A stretch of DNA of 64,000 nucleotides from NCBI RefSeq assembly GCF_900547205.1, contig NZ_URFY01000010.1:1-64000 (forward strand), in the 5' to 3' direction. Below, in pieces: positions 63,995 to 64,000 of the stretch. Numbering within the stretch: position 1 is the stretch's first letter; every line of letters begins with the position of its first letter. Both the position numbers and the translations under genes were made by a program. The notes beneath the pieces were generated by a model. The model was given only the letters and a program-made list of their open reading frames with translations. It was not told the origin of the DNA and made no database searches. This DNA comes from an uncultured Bacteroides sp. Lineage in GTDB: Bacteria > Bacteroidota > Bacteroidia > Bacteroidales > Bacteroidaceae.

Positions 63995-64000
63995 TGCATA

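Overview
The window looks like a chromosomal segment of a gut Bacteroides (B. thetaiotaomicron/ovatus type, inferred from gene content). Supporting signs are a SusC/SusD glycan-uptake locus, serine-type sulfatases, GH29 and GH89 glycosidases, an M60 mucin-type peptidase, PCMD lipoproteins, paired glutamate dehydrogenases, and many promoters of the Bacteroides form TTTG-N19/21-TANNTTTG. Shine-Dalgarno sequences are almost absent, with one striking exception at 53105-53113.

Layout. 1-120: the 3' end of a group II intron, then a 15-bp tandem duplication directly before hydF (hydrogenase maturation). 1.4-14.1 kb: S9 peptidase, hisS, a transglutaminase-like protein, a YugP-type zinc peptidase, GH29 fucosidase, and a minus-strand cluster DPP III / AlkD-like / Fur / purA. 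14.4-20.2 kb: recQ, an HU-like DNA-binding gene with an unusual symmetric repeat leader, and a large M60 peptidase. 20.3-28.8 kb: a drug-efflux region, with a MFP-RND-OMF-TetR operon, a divergent AraC regulator and a Bcr/CflA-type MFS pump, followed by a decayed Rpn/PD-(D/E)XK gene. 29.6-45.6 kb: central carbon and nitrogen metabolism, with malic enzyme plus a 58-aa membrane protein, two glutamate dehydrogenases whose cofactor motifs differ, catalase, PCMD lipoproteins with an outer-membrane barrel, a 22-bp tandem array, an AraC regulator and a receiver-receiver-PPDK fusion protein. 45.9-55.8 kb: M24 peptidase, two sulfatases, CCA-adding enzyme, a lipoprotein, a 43-aa highly basic protein with a full Shine-Dalgarno sequence, a DUF3843-like protein, ruvA and ddh. 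55.9-62.0 kb: a remnant glycan-utilization locus (GH89, SusD, and a SusC missing its first ~400 residues and carrying a frameshift). 62.1-64.0 kb: a hemolysin-III-like protein, a probable small RNA on the minus strand, rpiA, and a short terminal transcription unit.

How the genes work together. Fucosidase, GH89, sulfatases and M60 peptidase suggest foraging on host mucin and sulfated glycans, although the SusC partner of the GH89 locus is broken. Malic enzyme and the two GDHs point to NADPH and ammonia balance. The receiver-PPDK fusion lies between the two GDH genes and may be a regulator or a phosphotransfer enzyme of that node (inference).

The observations most worth following up are the 43-aa basic protein with its rare Shine-Dalgarno sequence, the receiver-receiver-PPDK fusion, the symmetric 21/22-bp repeat leader of the HU-like gene, the 22-bp array at 37.7-37.9 kb, and the two small transcription units near the right end.
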